Positions 1-6,405 of a DNA stretch of 7,630 bases are shown piece by piece (positions within the stretch are counted from its first letter, which is position 1; every line of letters begins with the position of its first letter). The notes beneath the pieces were generated by a model. It searched no databases, was not told where the DNA came from, and saw only the letters and a program-made list of their open reading frames with translations. The position numbers and the translations under genes are program-made. Origin of the DNA: Gammaproteobacteria bacterium. Lineage in GTDB: Bacteria > Pseudomonadota > Gammaproteobacteria > Chromatiales > Chromatiaceae. Location of the stretch: positions 1 through 7,630 of the forward strand of contig JAHDCB010000080.1 in NCBI GenBank assembly GCA_020630035.1. Reading direction: 5' to 3'.

Positions 1-686
1 CGTCCGGACATCACCCCATCTACATGGCTGAGTTGGCCTTGTATCGCATCCAATGTATCCAGGCCGCCGTTAATCACGATTTCCAGTTGTGGGAAGGCTT
101 GTTTTAACCGATGTACAACTGCATAGCGTAGTGGGGGTATTTCCCGGTTTTGTTTCGGGCTCAGGCCGTGCAGCCAGGCCTTGCGGGCGTGTACGATAAA
201 GGTGGTACAGCCTGCTGCGGCCACGGTGCGGACAAACTGATGCAGTTCGGCCTCGCTGTCTTGCTGGTCGATGCCGATGCGATGTTTGACGGTTACTGGC
301 AGTTGTGTGGCCGCTCGCATGGCTGCGACACAGTCGGCGACCAACGCCGGTTCTGCCATCAGACAGGCGCCGAAGCGACCTGCTTGCACCCGGTCTGAGG
401 GGCAGCCGACATTCAGGTTGATTTCATCGTAGCCCCAGGCTTCGGCCAGGGTGGCACAGCGTGCCAGTTCGGTCGGATTGCTGCCGCCGAGTTGTAGTGC
501 CAGTGGGCGTTCTTCAGGGTCGAATCTCAGAAAGCGTGCAGGATCGTTGTGTAGCAGCGCACCTGTTGTGACCATCTCGGTATATAACAAGGTTCGGCGG
601 CTCAGTTGGCGCAGGAAATAGCGGCAGAACCGATCAGTACGGCGCAACATGGGGGCGACGGAAAATCTGCGATCTATCTGGTCCAT
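1..686 (-). CDS. dusA: tRNA-dihydrouridine synthase A, 3' part outside the window
   Basis: An FMN-dependent enzyme that reduces uridines in the tRNA D-loop (U20/U20a in the E. coli family member) using NADPH. I translated 228 codons from ATG 686 to the left edge; the family is about 330 residues, so roughly the last third is missing. Visible landmarks are the FMN-barrel start RFSVAPML (7-14), LLYTEMVTTGAL (33-44), LALQLGG (62-68), YDEINLNVGCPSDRV (86-100) with catalytic Cys95, VTVKHRIGID (131-140), FIVHARKAWL (163-172), GLSPKQNREIPPL (174-186) and INGG (205-208). These match E. coli DusA almost block by block, which separates it from DusB and DusC. One oddity: the usual APM-x-D-W-T-D-R-H stretch reads APMLRRTDRF (residues 11-20). 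Its ATG directly follows the TAA of the oxidase gene (TAAATG) with no clear Shine-Dalgarno sequence, so coupled translation is likely. Confidence 0.95.
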   Translation of the reverse strand, partial: MDQIDRRFSVAPMLRRTDRFCRYFLRQLSRRTLLYTEMVTTGALLHNDPARFLRFDPEERPLALQLGGSNPTELARCATLAEAWGYDEINLNVGCPSDRVQAGRFGACLMAEPALVADCVAAMRAATQLPVTVKHRIGIDQQDSEAELHQFVRTVAAAGCTTFIVHARKAWLHGLSPKQNREIPPLRYAVVHRLKQAFPQLEIVINGGLDTLDAIQGQLSHVDGVMSG

Positions 687-2108
687 TTATGTTGCATGTG
701 CCTGTCTGGCGGCGTCCAGATAGTGTTTGACGCGATCTGCTGGCCAGCGACCTTGCAGTATCGGTAATAGGGTAGTTATGGGTAAGGTCGGCTCAGTCTC
801 CAGTTGTGCCTGGAGGGAGGTGATCTGTTGTGGTTGCAGTATGCTGTTTGCCTGGTGGCACGTCCGGATGGGTAAACGCTCAGGGGCAAAGGTGTTGAAA
901 ATTGCCTGGGTTGCCTGTTCTGCGGGGGATTGTGGTGTGGTACCGGTTAGTTTGTTTACCAGATGCAGGCTCAGGAGTGGCGAGCGTTGTAGTCCGTCGC
1001 GGCCAGTACCGGTCAGTAGCCATAGTCCAGGTATGCTGGGGCAGGCGCCGTATAGTGGATATCCATCGATGGTGATTGGGCGACTGCCCTGGTTCAGTTT
1101 TAAGAGTTGTGCCTTGCCCAAGTGGGTACCGATTTCGCGCAGGCCGGTGTGCATCATGTTTGCAGCATGGTTGAGTGAGGCACCAGGTTGCGTGCGCCAC
1201 TGCATGTTATTGCCTGCGCCCAGGTATAGATGATGGGTGCGGGTCGCACCCGGGACCAGATGCAGGCTGCAGGCGCCGGTGCGGTTCGGTGTGCGGATGA
1301 CGTGTTGTATCTGTTGTGTCCCCAGGGGACGCTGATCTAACAGGAAGGAGATGCCGTCACCGGACAGAATCGGTGGGATGCGTCCTGCTGGTAGCGGTAA
1401 GGTGTCTATTAAGTCTTGTGAACCGACGCCGGCGGCGAGGATGACTTGTGCTGCATCCAGCTGGTTGCCGTTATCCAGGGTCACGCCCGCGATAGTTGGC
1501 TGATCTGTGGTGCTGGTGCGTAACTGCACGGCAGTATTGTTAAGCTGTGTGACGCGGGGATGTTGTGTTAACACGGTTTCCAGCGCACGTATCACGGCGC
1601 GTGGATTGATGGATCTTTCTCCCGGAATATAGATGCTGGCTGTGGTGTGTGTAGCGATCTCCGGGTGCAGCCCGGGAATGTCTTGCGGCGCGACGTTGGT
1701 ATGCGGTTCCTGGTGGGCCTGCAGGGCACGTAATATGGCGTGATAAGGTGCTGTGTCGTCGTGGTCTGTGTCTTGTGTGTTTAACAGGATGAAGGTGCCA
1801 TGCGGATGAATTTGTACCGCGTCTTCTGATTTGAGTTGTGTGTTCAGGTCGGCTATGAAGTCGGGCCATAGTGTTTGTGCGTGATAGGCCAGTTGGAAGT
1901 TGGCCTGGTCGTATTGGTTGGTCTCGTGCGCTGTGGTCACTTCGCCGAATAAGCCGAGCATGGCGCCTGCTGCCATGGTGGCGCTGCCGGTACGGCTGGC
2001 CGGGCCGATGATGCCGATTTTTGCCTGTGGGTCTGCCTGCGTCAGTCGGTAAGCGGTGGTGAGTCCTAAGATGGCGTTACCGATGATTAAATAATCAAAT
2101 CCCATCAT
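687..2108 (-). CDS. FAD-dependent oxidoreductase of the DAO (D-amino-acid/glycine oxidase) family
   Basis: A 473-residue flavoprotein with the fold of glycine oxidase ThiO and D-amino-acid oxidases. It should oxidise a C-N bond and reduce O2 or another acceptor; the substrate cannot be read from sequence. The N-terminus FDYLIIGNAILGLTTAYRL (4-22) is a Rossmann dinucleotide-binding segment whose GxGxxG is G-N-A-I-L-G, with Ala at the second Gly. SATMAAGAML (42-51) resembles the ThiO AAAGML segment. PGERSINPRAVIRAL (162-176) and VILAAG (222-227) are family hallmarks. GSRPITIDGYPLYG (341-354), then GLWLLTGTGRDGLQRSPL (361-378), form the DAO C-terminal FAD/substrate region with Arg343. ThiO proteins are about 370 residues; this one carries about 80 more after residue 390 that I cannot assign. 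The start is ATG 2108 or the adjacent ATG 2105, both overlapping the ubiB stop. No thiamine genes are nearby, so I do not call it thiO. Confidence 0.85.
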   Translation of the reverse strand: MMGFDYLIIGNAILGLTTAYRLTQADPQAKIGIIGPASRTGSATMAAGAMLGLFGEVTTAHETNQYDQANFQLAYHAQTLWPDFIADLNTQLKSEDAVQIHPHGTFILLNTQDTDHDDTAPYHAILRALQAHQEPHTNVAPQDIPGLHPEIATHTTASIYIPGERSINPRAVIRALETVLTQHPRVTQLNNTAVQLRTSTTDQPTIAGVTLDNGNQLDAAQVILAAGVGSQDLIDTLPLPAGRIPPILSGDGISFLLDQRPLGTQQIQHVIRTPNRTGACSLHLVPGATRTHHLYLGAGNNMQWRTQPGASLNHAANMMHTGLREIGTHLGKAQLLKLNQGSRPITIDGYPLYGACPSIPGLWLLTGTGRDGLQRSPLLSLHLVNKLTGTTPQSPAEQATQAIFNTFAPERLPIRTCHQANSILQPQQITSLQAQLETEPTLPITTLLPILQGRWPADRVKHYLDAARQAHAT

Positions 2109-3733
2109 TGCTGTCTGAACAGGCTATACAGCAGGGCACCACTGCCAGCTGCAATCAGTAGCCAGCTGAGGTGTAATTGGTAGGGCCACAGGGGTTGTTC
2201 GGTCAGGCTGAGTAAAATGCCACTCAGCAGTAAGCTGCTGCCGATCAGGATACGACGCTGGCTGCGCTGGTGTTGTGCCAGCAGACTGTGTTCGTGTTGT
2301 CGGGCAAGCTGTTGTGCCTGTTGTTGCTGGCTGTATTGGCTGGCTTGTTGCAGTGCCTGATGGGCCAGTTGTGGGAGTTCAGGCAGGGTTTCGGACAGGA
2401 TCGGCAGGCTGGCTCGCAGGCGCTGGACAAAGGCACCCGGACCGATCTGGTCTGCCAACCAGCGTTCCAGGAAGGGCTTAGCGGTCTGCCACAGGTCCAG
2501 GTCGGGGTATAGTTGTCGCCCCAGACCTTCGATATTGAGCAGGGTTTTTTGTAACAGAACGAGCTGGGGTTGGACTTCCATCCGGAAGCGGCGGGCAGTC
2601 TGGAACAGGCGTAACAGGAACTGGCCGAATGAGATTTCGCTGATCGGGCGTTGCCAGATGGGTTCGCTGACGGTACGGATCGCGGCCTCAAATTCGGTGA
2701 TCCGGGTCCCTGCCGGCACCCAGCCGGAGGTGACGTGCAGTTCAGCGATTTTGTAGTAGTCGCGATGGAAAAACGCCAGCAGGTTTTCAGCCAGGTAACG
2801 CTGATCGGTACGGGCCAGGGTACCCATGATGCCGAAGTCAACGCCCAGGTAACGCCCGTCGGCACCAACAAAGATGTTGCCCGGATGCATATCAGCATGG
2901 AAGAAGTTGTCGCGGAATACCTGGGTAAAAAAGATTTCGACACCCCGTTCAGACAGTTGTGGTATGTCAATGCCTTGTGCACGTAACTGGTCTACCTGGT
3001 CTACCGGGATGCCGTAGATGCGTTCCTGTACCATCACGGTTTCGCAGGTATAGTCCCAATAGATCTGCGGTACATATAGCAGCTCGCTGTCAGTAAAGTT
3101 ACGCCGCAGCAGGGTGCAGTTTGCGGCTTCCCGCATCAGGTTCAGTTCATCATGGATGGTTTTGTCGTAGTCCTGTATCAGTTCGGTCAGGCGCAGACGA
3201 CGGGCGTCCGGAATGATTCGTTGTGCCAGGCGGGCGATCAGTTGTAACAGTTGCAGGTCGCGCTTAATCGTGCCGACGATGTTCGGGCGTACTACCTTGA
3301 CGATGACTTGGGTACCATCCGGTAAGGTTGCGGCATGTACTTGTGCGATGGAGGCTGATGCCAGCGGTTCCGGGCTGAAGGTGGTGAATAAGGTGTCTGT
3401 TGAGGCGCCTAATGCTTGTTCGATCTGTTGCTGTGCCTGGTCGTTGGGAAACGGTGGAACCTGATCTTGTAGTTTTACTAATTCGTTGGCAATATGGTCG
3501 GGCAACAGGTCGCGTCGGGTAGACAGTACCTGACCGAATTTGACTTGGATCGGCCCTAATGTTTGCAATGCCTCGCGGATACGTACCCCGAGTGGTTCTG
3601 TCGCCTGGCGGCGCCAGCCGCCAAGCAGGCGGCAGCACAGGCGCAAACTGCGATAACGGGGCGGAATTAGTTCATCCAGCTGGTAGTGCAGCAGAATCCG
3701 CAGGGTTTGTAGCAGGCGTAACAAGGAGCGCAT
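2105..3733 (-). CDS. ubiB: Ubiquinone biosynthesis protein UbiB (ABC1/ADCK/COQ8 atypical kinase-like ATPase)
   Basis: A membrane-anchored atypical protein-kinase-like ATPase needed for aerobic ubiquinone synthesis; it is thought to help the pathway complex handle lipid intermediates. The protein has 542 residues (E. coli about 546). Motifs in order: KFGQ (65-68, the KxGQ signature), Ala-rich loop LASASIAQVHAA (124-135), nucleotide-binding Lys146 in VIVKVVRP, the ExD region as DELNLMREAAN (195-205, with Asn at the second acidic position), HADMHPGN (279-286; Asp281, Asn286) and DFG (299-301). Two C-terminal membrane helices are seen at about 494-510 and 520-538. They are preceded by a Gln-rich linker (about 459-490). 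ATG 3733 shares one base with the ubiJ stop (TGATG) and gives the family length. Position after ubiE and ubiJ matches the E. coli ubiEJB order. Confidence 0.97.
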   Translation of the reverse strand: MRSLLRLLQTLRILLHYQLDELIPPRYRSLRLCCRLLGGWRRQATEPLGVRIREALQTLGPIQVKFGQVLSTRRDLLPDHIANELVKLQDQVPPFPNDQAQQQIEQALGASTDTLFTTFSPEPLASASIAQVHAATLPDGTQVIVKVVRPNIVGTIKRDLQLLQLIARLAQRIIPDARRLRLTELIQDYDKTIHDELNLMREAANCTLLRRNFTDSELLYVPQIYWDYTCETVMVQERIYGIPVDQVDQLRAQGIDIPQLSERGVEIFFTQVFRDNFFHADMHPGNIFVGADGRYLGVDFGIMGTLARTDQRYLAENLLAFFHRDYYKIAELHVTSGWVPAGTRITEFEAAIRTVSEPIWQRPISEISFGQFLLRLFQTARRFRMEVQPQLVLLQKTLLNIEGLGRQLYPDLDLWQTAKPFLERWLADQIGPGAFVQRLRASLPILSETLPELPQLAHQALQQASQYSQQQQAQQLARQHEHSLLAQHQRSQRRILIGSSLLLSGILLSLTEQPLWPYQLHLSWLLIAAGSGALLYSLFRQQ

Positions 3734-4353
3734 CAGGCTGTTTCCAGTTGCTGGATACGGGCGGTCAGGCGCGCAACATCGTCGCGCAGGTTGCCGATTT
3801 CAGTGGTTTGTAGCTTGAGTTCTTCCGCATGTGGGGTCAGGCGGGCTTCTTCTGTCAGGTAGTCTGCGATGTTGTCGCGCCAGTGCTGACGTCGGGCAGC
3901 GAGGCGTTGGCGCAGGTGCCTGGCAGTTTCACCGGCCTGATAAGCGAGCGGATCGCCGATCCAGTGCGACAGGTGTTCTTCCCAGTCGATCTGTAATCCA
4001 CCCAAGGCCTGGCTGAAGCGTTGCCCCAGCCCGACTTGGCCTTGTATCTGTACCTTGCCGCGAAATAACAGCCGGGTTGTCTGGGTACGATCCTGTGTTC
4101 GTAGCAGATCATAGCTGTTGCCCTGAATCAGGCAGTCGGGGTCACCTTCCCAGGTGGTGAATAGCTGGATTTGTCCGTTATTGTCCGGAACGACATAGAC
4201 GGTCAGTTCCAGGTCGGTGATGGCGATGCCGATGCAACGACCATGCTCTGTCGCCAGTTGGTCGGCAGTGTGTGGATCTTGTGCCAGTAGCTGGTTACAC
4301 GCTGTTTCCAGTGCGTGACAGCTCCAGTCGCGTAGTATCTGTGGTGTGCTCAC
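3733..4353 (-). CDS. ubiJ: Ubiquinone biosynthesis accessory factor UbiJ (SCP2 domain)
   Basis: A 206-residue lipid-binding accessory protein (E. coli UbiJ is about 201). In E. coli it works with UbiK and the soluble Ubi complex that holds the hydrophobic ubiquinone intermediates. The N-terminal SCP2-like part spans about residues 17-115, with the typical pattern of a Glu/Trp-Gly-Asp turn (TTWEGDPDCLIQG, 66-78) and VQIQGQVGLGQRF (101-113), as in the E. coli LEVQGD segment. The C-terminus (about 168-205, TEEARLTPHAEEL then a heptad-like LRDDVARLTARIQQLE) is the acidic coiled coil expected in UbiJ. Start is GTG 4353, overlapping the ubiE stop as GTGA. No ATG near the N-terminus fits better. Identity rests on SCP2-like features, length, coiled coil and the position between ubiE and ubiB. 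Confidence 0.93.
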   Translation of the reverse strand: MSTPQILRDWSCHALETACNQLLAQDPHTADQLATEHGRCIGIAITDLELTVYVVPDNNGQIQLFTTWEGDPDCLIQGNSYDLLRTQDRTQTTRLLFRGKVQIQGQVGLGQRFSQALGGLQIDWEEHLSHWIGDPLAYQAGETARHLRQRLAARRQHWRDNIADYLTEEARLTPHAEELKLQTTEIGNLRDDVARLTARIQQLETA

Positions 4354-5093
4354 AATTTATATCCGCGATGTATGGCAACAATGCCACCGCTCAGATTGTG
4401 CACGTCACATTGTTCAAATCCGGCGGTTTCCAGTCGTTGACGCAGGTTCGCCTGATCCGGGTGCTGGCGGATGGATTCCACCAGGTAACGGTAGCTGTCG
4501 CCATCCTGTGTCACCCAGTCGCCCAGGCGAGGCAGAATGTGGAATGAGTAGGCGTCGTATATCGTTTGTAGTGGTTTGGTGGTGGGTTTGGAAAACTCCA
4601 GGATCAGGGCGCGTCCACCCGGCTTCAGGATGCGATACATCTCGGCCAGCGCCCGGTCTTTGTTGGTGACGTTACGCAACCCGAAGGCGATAGTGATACG
4701 ATCCACACTGTCATCAGGTAGCGGAAGCTGTTCGGCATCAGTCTGCAGGTAGCGCACCGGGTACGTTTGTCCACTATCGATCAGTCGGTCACGTCCATGT
4801 TGTAACATAGCAGCATTGATATCGGACATGATCACCTGGCCAGTCGGGCCGACCAGTCCGGCCAGTCGGGTGATCAGGTCACCGGTGCCGGAAGCCAGAT
4901 CCAACACTGTGTGGCCGGGACGCACGCCGACCAGTTGGATGGCGAAACGTTTCCACAGCCGATGGATACCGCATGACATCAGGTCGTTCATCAGATCATA
5001 ACGATCTGCCACACTGTCGAAGACTTCGCGCACCAGTCCGGCCTTGGCTTGTGTGGCAACTGTGCGATAGCCAAAATGAGTGGTTTTATCCAT
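4350..5093 (-). CDS. ubiE: Ubiquinone/menaquinone biosynthesis C-methyltransferase UbiE
   Basis: A SAM-dependent methyltransferase that C-methylates the benzoquinol ring in ubiquinone synthesis (and demethylmenaquinol where menaquinone is made). From ATG 5093 it has 247 residues, against 251 in E. coli. The start THFGYRTV matches E. coli THFGFQTV. SAM motif I is VLDLASGTGD (63-72). The two UbiE signatures are YDLMNDLMSCGIHRLW (32-47) and RILKPGGRALILEFS (154-168). ITIAFGLRNVTNKDRAL (133-149) and the C-terminus GGIVAIHRGYKL are also characteristic. An in-frame TTG at 5135 would add 14 residues, but these read through the end of nth and lack family similarity, so ATG 5093 is preferred. That start overlaps the nth stop by 8 nt; only a weak purine stretch precedes it, consistent with coupling to nth. 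Confidence 0.97.
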   Translation of the reverse strand: MDKTTHFGYRTVATQAKAGLVREVFDSVADRYDLMNDLMSCGIHRLWKRFAIQLVGVRPGHTVLDLASGTGDLITRLAGLVGPTGQVIMSDINAAMLQHGRDRLIDSGQTYPVRYLQTDAEQLPLPDDSVDRITIAFGLRNVTNKDRALAEMYRILKPGGRALILEFSKPTTKPLQTIYDAYSFHILPRLGDWVTQDGDSYRYLVESIRQHPDQANLRQRLETAGFEQCDVHNLSGGIVAIHRGYKL

Positions 5094-5730
5094 GTGTTGC
5101 TCGTTCGGTGGTTGGATAGTCACACAAGTCTGCAATCAGGCAATTGTCGCAGTGTGGTTTGCGAGCGGTGCAGGTGTAGCGGCTATGCAGGATCAGCCAG
5201 TGATGGGCATCCTGCAGGTAGTCTGGTGGAATCGCCTGTAACAGGCCTTTTTCGACTGCCAGTACGGTTTTCCCCGGTGCCAGGCCAGTGCGGTTCGCGA
5301 CCCGGAAGATATGCGTATCCACTGCCATGGTCGGTTGTCCGAATGCCGTATTCAGCACCACATTTGCAGTCTTTCGCCCGACTCCTGGCAGGGCTTCTAA
5401 GGCAGCGCGATCTGCTGGCACCTGCCCCTGATGGTGTTCGAGTAAGCGTTGGCAAGTGGCAATGATATGTCTTGCCTTGCTGTTGTACAGCCCAATGGTC
5501 TGAATATGTTGCTTCAGGCCTGCCTCGCCTAATGCCAGAATGGTTGCCGGGGTATTGGCGCAGGCGAACAGGGTGGTCGTTGCCTTATTGACGCTTTTAT
5601 CTGTCGCTTGTGCGGATAAAATAACTGCGATCAGCAGCTCAAACGGAGAGTCATAATGCAGTTCAGTCGTCGGGTGAGGGTTGGCGGCCTGAAAGCGACC
5701 AAATATAGTTTTGCAGGTATCGGTATGCAC
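5086..5730 (-). CDS. nth: Endonuclease III (Nth), DNA glycosylase/AP lyase
   Basis: A bifunctional base-excision-repair enzyme that removes oxidised pyrimidines and cleaves the abasic site by beta-elimination. From GTG 5730 it has 214 residues (E. coli 211). The helix-hairpin-helix LPGVGRKTANVVL (114-126) carries catalytic Lys120. VDTHIFR carries Asp138. The [4Fe-4S] cluster cysteines are Cys187, 194, 197 and 203 (C-x6-C-x2-C-x5-C). These are exactly the E. coli residue numbers, and NPHPTTEL (17-24) also aligns without a gap, so GTG 5730 is the likely start. A longer in-frame GTG at 5772 adds 14 unmatched residues and overlaps the toxin gene. No Shine-Dalgarno sequence is visible before either. 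The first seven codons lie in the 31-bp repeat found again at 6383-6413. The gene now sits 19 nt behind the PIN-like gene and overlaps ubiE by 8 nt. Confidence 0.96.
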   Translation of the reverse strand: MHTDTCKTIFGRFQAANPHPTTELHYDSPFELLIAVILSAQATDKSVNKATTTLFACANTPATILALGEAGLKQHIQTIGLYNSKARHIIATCQRLLEHHQGQVPADRAALEALPGVGRKTANVVLNTAFGQPTMAVDTHIFRVANRTGLAPGKTVLAVEKGLLQAIPPDYLQDAHHWLILHSRYTCTARKPHCDNCLIADLCDYPTTERATHG

Positions 5731-5738
5731 GGAATATG
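5708..5738. repeat. 31-bp direct repeat, copy 1 (nth-proximal)
   Basis: Perfect match to 6383-6413 in the same orientation, from GTTTTGCAGG to GGAATATG. It spans the nth start region: GTG at 5730-5728, the first seven codons and two bases of the eighth on the minus strand, and 8 bp upstream. Bases 5739-5749 match 7 of 11 positions of 6414-6424, so the duplicated stretch may once have been longer. The two copies are 675 bp apart, start to start. Confidence 0.95.
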
Positions 5739-5749
5739 CTGTGGTCAGG

Positions 5750-6073
5750 TTAAACAGAAATCCTGTATACACCCGGAGGTGGATTGTTACGCAGAAGCTG
5801 CATCGCTTCTGTGACTAATGGCTGCATGGTATGGTACACAAGCCGCCTAGCATCAAACACAATGATTGGGATTGAGATGTCATTTTGCTGGTATTCCAGG
5901 TTTTTATCTCCCGTGAGTAATGCGTCAAACTGATGCTGCATCAGAAGCTGGAGCAATGCACCATTCTTTGTGCCATTCCATCCCATATCCTGTACAGAAT
6001 ATGTGCTGAAACCATTGTCGACAAAATCTTGCCGAAGTCGTTTCGGCATGTTTTCGTCAAGGAGTAGTTTCAT
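5750..6073 (-). CDS. DUF5615 PIN-like protein (COG4634-type), probable toxin
   Basis: A 107-residue protein of the DUF5615 family, which has a PIN-like nuclease fold and is the predicted RNase toxin of two-gene modules paired with DUF433 proteins. Family signs: the first strand and acidic cluster MKLLLDENMPKRL (1-13; Asp6, Glu7), VQDMGWNGTKNGALLQ (27-42, the usual D-x-GW-x-G-x-x-D/N-G-x-LL pattern), FDALLTGDKNLEYQQN (49-64; Asp50, Asp56) and IIVFDARR (70-77). Full length for the family, with no frameshift. ATG 6073 overlaps the upstream antitoxin-like stop by 4 nt (ATGA). The stop at 5752-5750 lies just before the nth-proximal 31-bp repeat region. It is richer in A+T than its neighbours. Toxicity is inferred from family and pairing; the substrate is unknown. 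Confidence 0.85.
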   Translation of the reverse strand: MKLLLDENMPKRLRQDFVDNGFSTYSVQDMGWNGTKNGALLQLLMQHQFDALLTGDKNLEYQQNDISIPIIVFDARRLVYHTMQPLVTEAMQLLRNNPPPGVYRISV

Positions 6074-6288
6074 GTGTTTGTATAGGCGTATAAAGCTTCA
6101 TCTGCCATGTCCAGTACTTGTTTCATTTGTTCTCGTGTGACAGAAGGGAAGTCTTGTAAAAAATCATTACCGGAAAGTCCGGCGCCTATATTATCAAAGA
6201 GTGTTTTGATAGGAACTCGTGTTCCCGAAAATACTGGAGTTCCACTCATAATTTCCGGGTCACGCGAAATAACATGTGCTGTATTCAT
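6070..6288 (-). CDS. DUF433 protein (COG2442-type), probable antitoxin
   Basis: A 72-residue protein of the DUF433 family, predicted antitoxins with a helical DNA-binding-like fold. The family pattern is clear: ISRDPEIMSGTPVFSGTRVP (7-26, usually dP-x-i-x-G-x-P-v-i-x-GTR-v-P), then a helix with GAGLSGNDFLQDFPSVTREQ (35-54, the G-x-s-x-eeil-x-dyP-x-lt-x-e-x pattern). Start ATG 6288 has an AAGGA at 6303-6299, 10 nt upstream, the best ribosome-binding site on the minus strand of this window. It overlaps the DUF5615 gene by 4 nt, the usual antitoxin-first order of type II modules. The inverted repeat at 6303-6323, just upstream, could be its autoregulatory operator. Confidence 0.85.
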   Translation of the reverse strand: MNTAHVISRDPEIMSGTPVFSGTRVPIKTLFDNIGAGLSGNDFLQDFPSVTREQMKQVLDMADEALYAYTNT

Positions 6289-6302
6289 GAATGCTTTTTC
6301 CT

Positions 6303-6323
6303 TTGCGATTTAGCTACTCGCAA
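6303..6323. promoter_or_regulatory. Inverted repeat TTGCGA-N9-TCGCAA, candidate operator
   Basis: Perfect 6-bp arms at 6303-6308 and 6318-6323 flank a 9-bp spacer that itself contains the palindrome TAGCTA (6311-6316). It lies 15-35 bp upstream of the antitoxin-like start and touches its AAGGA ribosome-binding site. Type II antitoxins commonly bind palindromes in this position to repress their own operon. Function is inferred from position and symmetry only. Confidence 0.4.
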
Positions 6324-6378
6324 TTGATTTCTGGAGACGGTTCCATGATTGGAGTTCGTTCCTTAACTGAGGATTTAG

Positions 6379-6405
6379 TCAGGTTTTGCAGGTATCGGTA
6401 TGCAC
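6379..6405 (-). pseudogene. Orphan 5' end of nth (eight codons, then stop)
   Basis: In the recG-proximal repeat copy, GTG at 6405-6403 is followed by codons for H-T-D-T-C-K, identical to the nth start at 5730. One further codon (Thr) and a TGA at 6381-6379 then end the frame. Upstream on the minus strand the frame has no ATG, GTG or TTG before a TGA inside recG antisense sequence. It is a duplicated remnant, not a gene, and shows where nth probably began before the module arrived. Confidence 0.6.

Noticed and set aside
727..1233. 168-codon plus-strand open frame opposite the oxidase gene
   Set aside because: It is the antisense of a convincing DAO-family gene, has no ribosome-binding site worth noting, and its translation is rich in Cys, Trp, Arg and Ser without any family pattern.
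2245..2982. 245-codon minus-strand frame inside ubiB
   Set aside because: Out-of-frame shadow of ubiB, whose own frame carries every kinase-like motif through this stretch.
2651..2986. 111-codon plus-strand frame opposite ubiB
   Set aside because: Antisense shadow of the conserved UbiB catalytic region; no independent support.
4838..4870. Direct repeat GGCCAGTCGGG at 4838-4848 and 4860-4870
   Set aside because: It lies in coding sequence of ubiE and reflects similar codons in a Gly/Leu/Thr-rich stretch; no sign of function.
5094..5135. Upstream TTG start for ubiE
   Set aside because: The added 14 residues have no counterpart in UbiE, and ATG 5093 matches the E. coli N-terminus.
5049..5465. 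138-codon plus-strand frame opposite nth
   Set aside because: Antisense to the catalytic part of nth; no family features.
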